The notes beneath the pieces were generated by a model, which worked only from the letters and a program-made list of their open reading frames with translations, was not told the origin of the DNA and did not search any database. Position numbers and translations under genes: made by a program. From Roseiarcus sp963765375 (GTDB taxonomy: Bacteria; Pseudomonadota; Alphaproteobacteria; Rhizobiales; Beijerinckiaceae), in contig CAVXVZ010000011.1 in NCBI GenBank assembly GCA_963765375.1, positions 186,001-250,000 of the forward strand: 64,000 nt of DNA, given 5' to 3'. Shown here piece by piece: positions 63,858-64,000 of the stretch (within the stretch, counting starts at the first letter, position 1; each line of letters begins with the position of its first letter).

Positions 63858-64000
63858 TCAGGACCGTATCTCGGCGTCCGCGCACGCGGGCTCGACCGCG
63901 AACCGGGGAAACAGCGGGACGAGGCAAATCTTGATGGTTGGCGCGGCGGCGTCGTAAAGGACGACCACATTCATCGTCATGTAGGTGTTGGGCGGCGGCG
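63858..64000 (-). CDS. C-terminal part of a gene leaving the window
   Basis: The minus-strand frame from the window edge to TGA (63860-63858) is open for 47 codons, beginning PPNTYMTMNVVVLYD. It ends 17 bases before the DUF2165 start, which fits an operon. The product cannot be identified from this fragment. Confidence 0.4.
   Translation of the reverse strand, partial: PPPNTYMTMNVVVLYDAAAPTIKICLVPLFPRFAVEPACADAEIRS

Overview
The window is a high-GC alphaproteobacterial chromosome segment, most likely from the order Hyphomicrobiales (Rhizobiales) near the Beijerinckiaceae/Methylocystaceae. This is inferred from gene order (lepB-rnc-era, divergent ppiD-trpE / tpiA, rplM-rpsI-argC, rpsF-rpsR-DUF2232-rplI), codon choice and a degenerate PEP-CTERM protein. 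It cannot be placed more finely from sequence alone. No CRISPR array and no rRNA gene are visible.

Positions 1-6400 are accessory DNA ending at a tRNA-Glu gene. A chain of overlapping genes (543-3478) holds a frameshifted phage baseplate-hub gene, a coiled-coil protein, a small M41 (FtsH-type) zinc-peptidase domain and an unknown protein. An IS1595-family element of 2067 bp (3484-5550, 8-bp target duplication TAAGGAAG) sits exactly at the stop codon of the last of these and carries two passenger genes. A 54-bp tandem array of strong hairpins (6127-6263) lies just before the tRNA.

Positions 6597-10244 are housekeeping (quinone reductase, lepB, rnc, era), followed by a near-perfect parS site (10262-10277). 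Positions 10551-37076 are mixed: a membrane TIR protein with a second TIR-like region, an FAD-linked oxidase, a PLP decarboxylase, a TetR/aldehyde-oxidoreductase operon with fused iron-sulfur and molybdenum subunits, a YyaL-type protein, a nucleoside hydrolase, metC, a HigBA toxin-antitoxin pair, two class III cyclases, a LysM protein and a FixLJ-like two-component pair.

An IS1182-family element with CTAG flanks lies at 37300-38871. Positions 39734-62300 are largely core: trpE, a PpiD-type chaperone, tpiA, secG, COQ10/RatA, pncC, rplM-rpsI-argC, the S6/S18/L9 operon, ihfA, a MerR regulator and tRNA-Pro. Accessory genes are interspersed: a second membrane protein with a TIR-like C-terminus, a decayed vapC, and an NYN/uracil-DNA glycosylase pair.

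A recurring theme is single-base indels in accessory genes, mostly in homopolymers: baseplate hub, methyltransferase, higA, an ABC binding protein, an NYN protein, and three in vapC. The conserved core genes are all intact. This may be real decay or residual assembly error; reads must decide.
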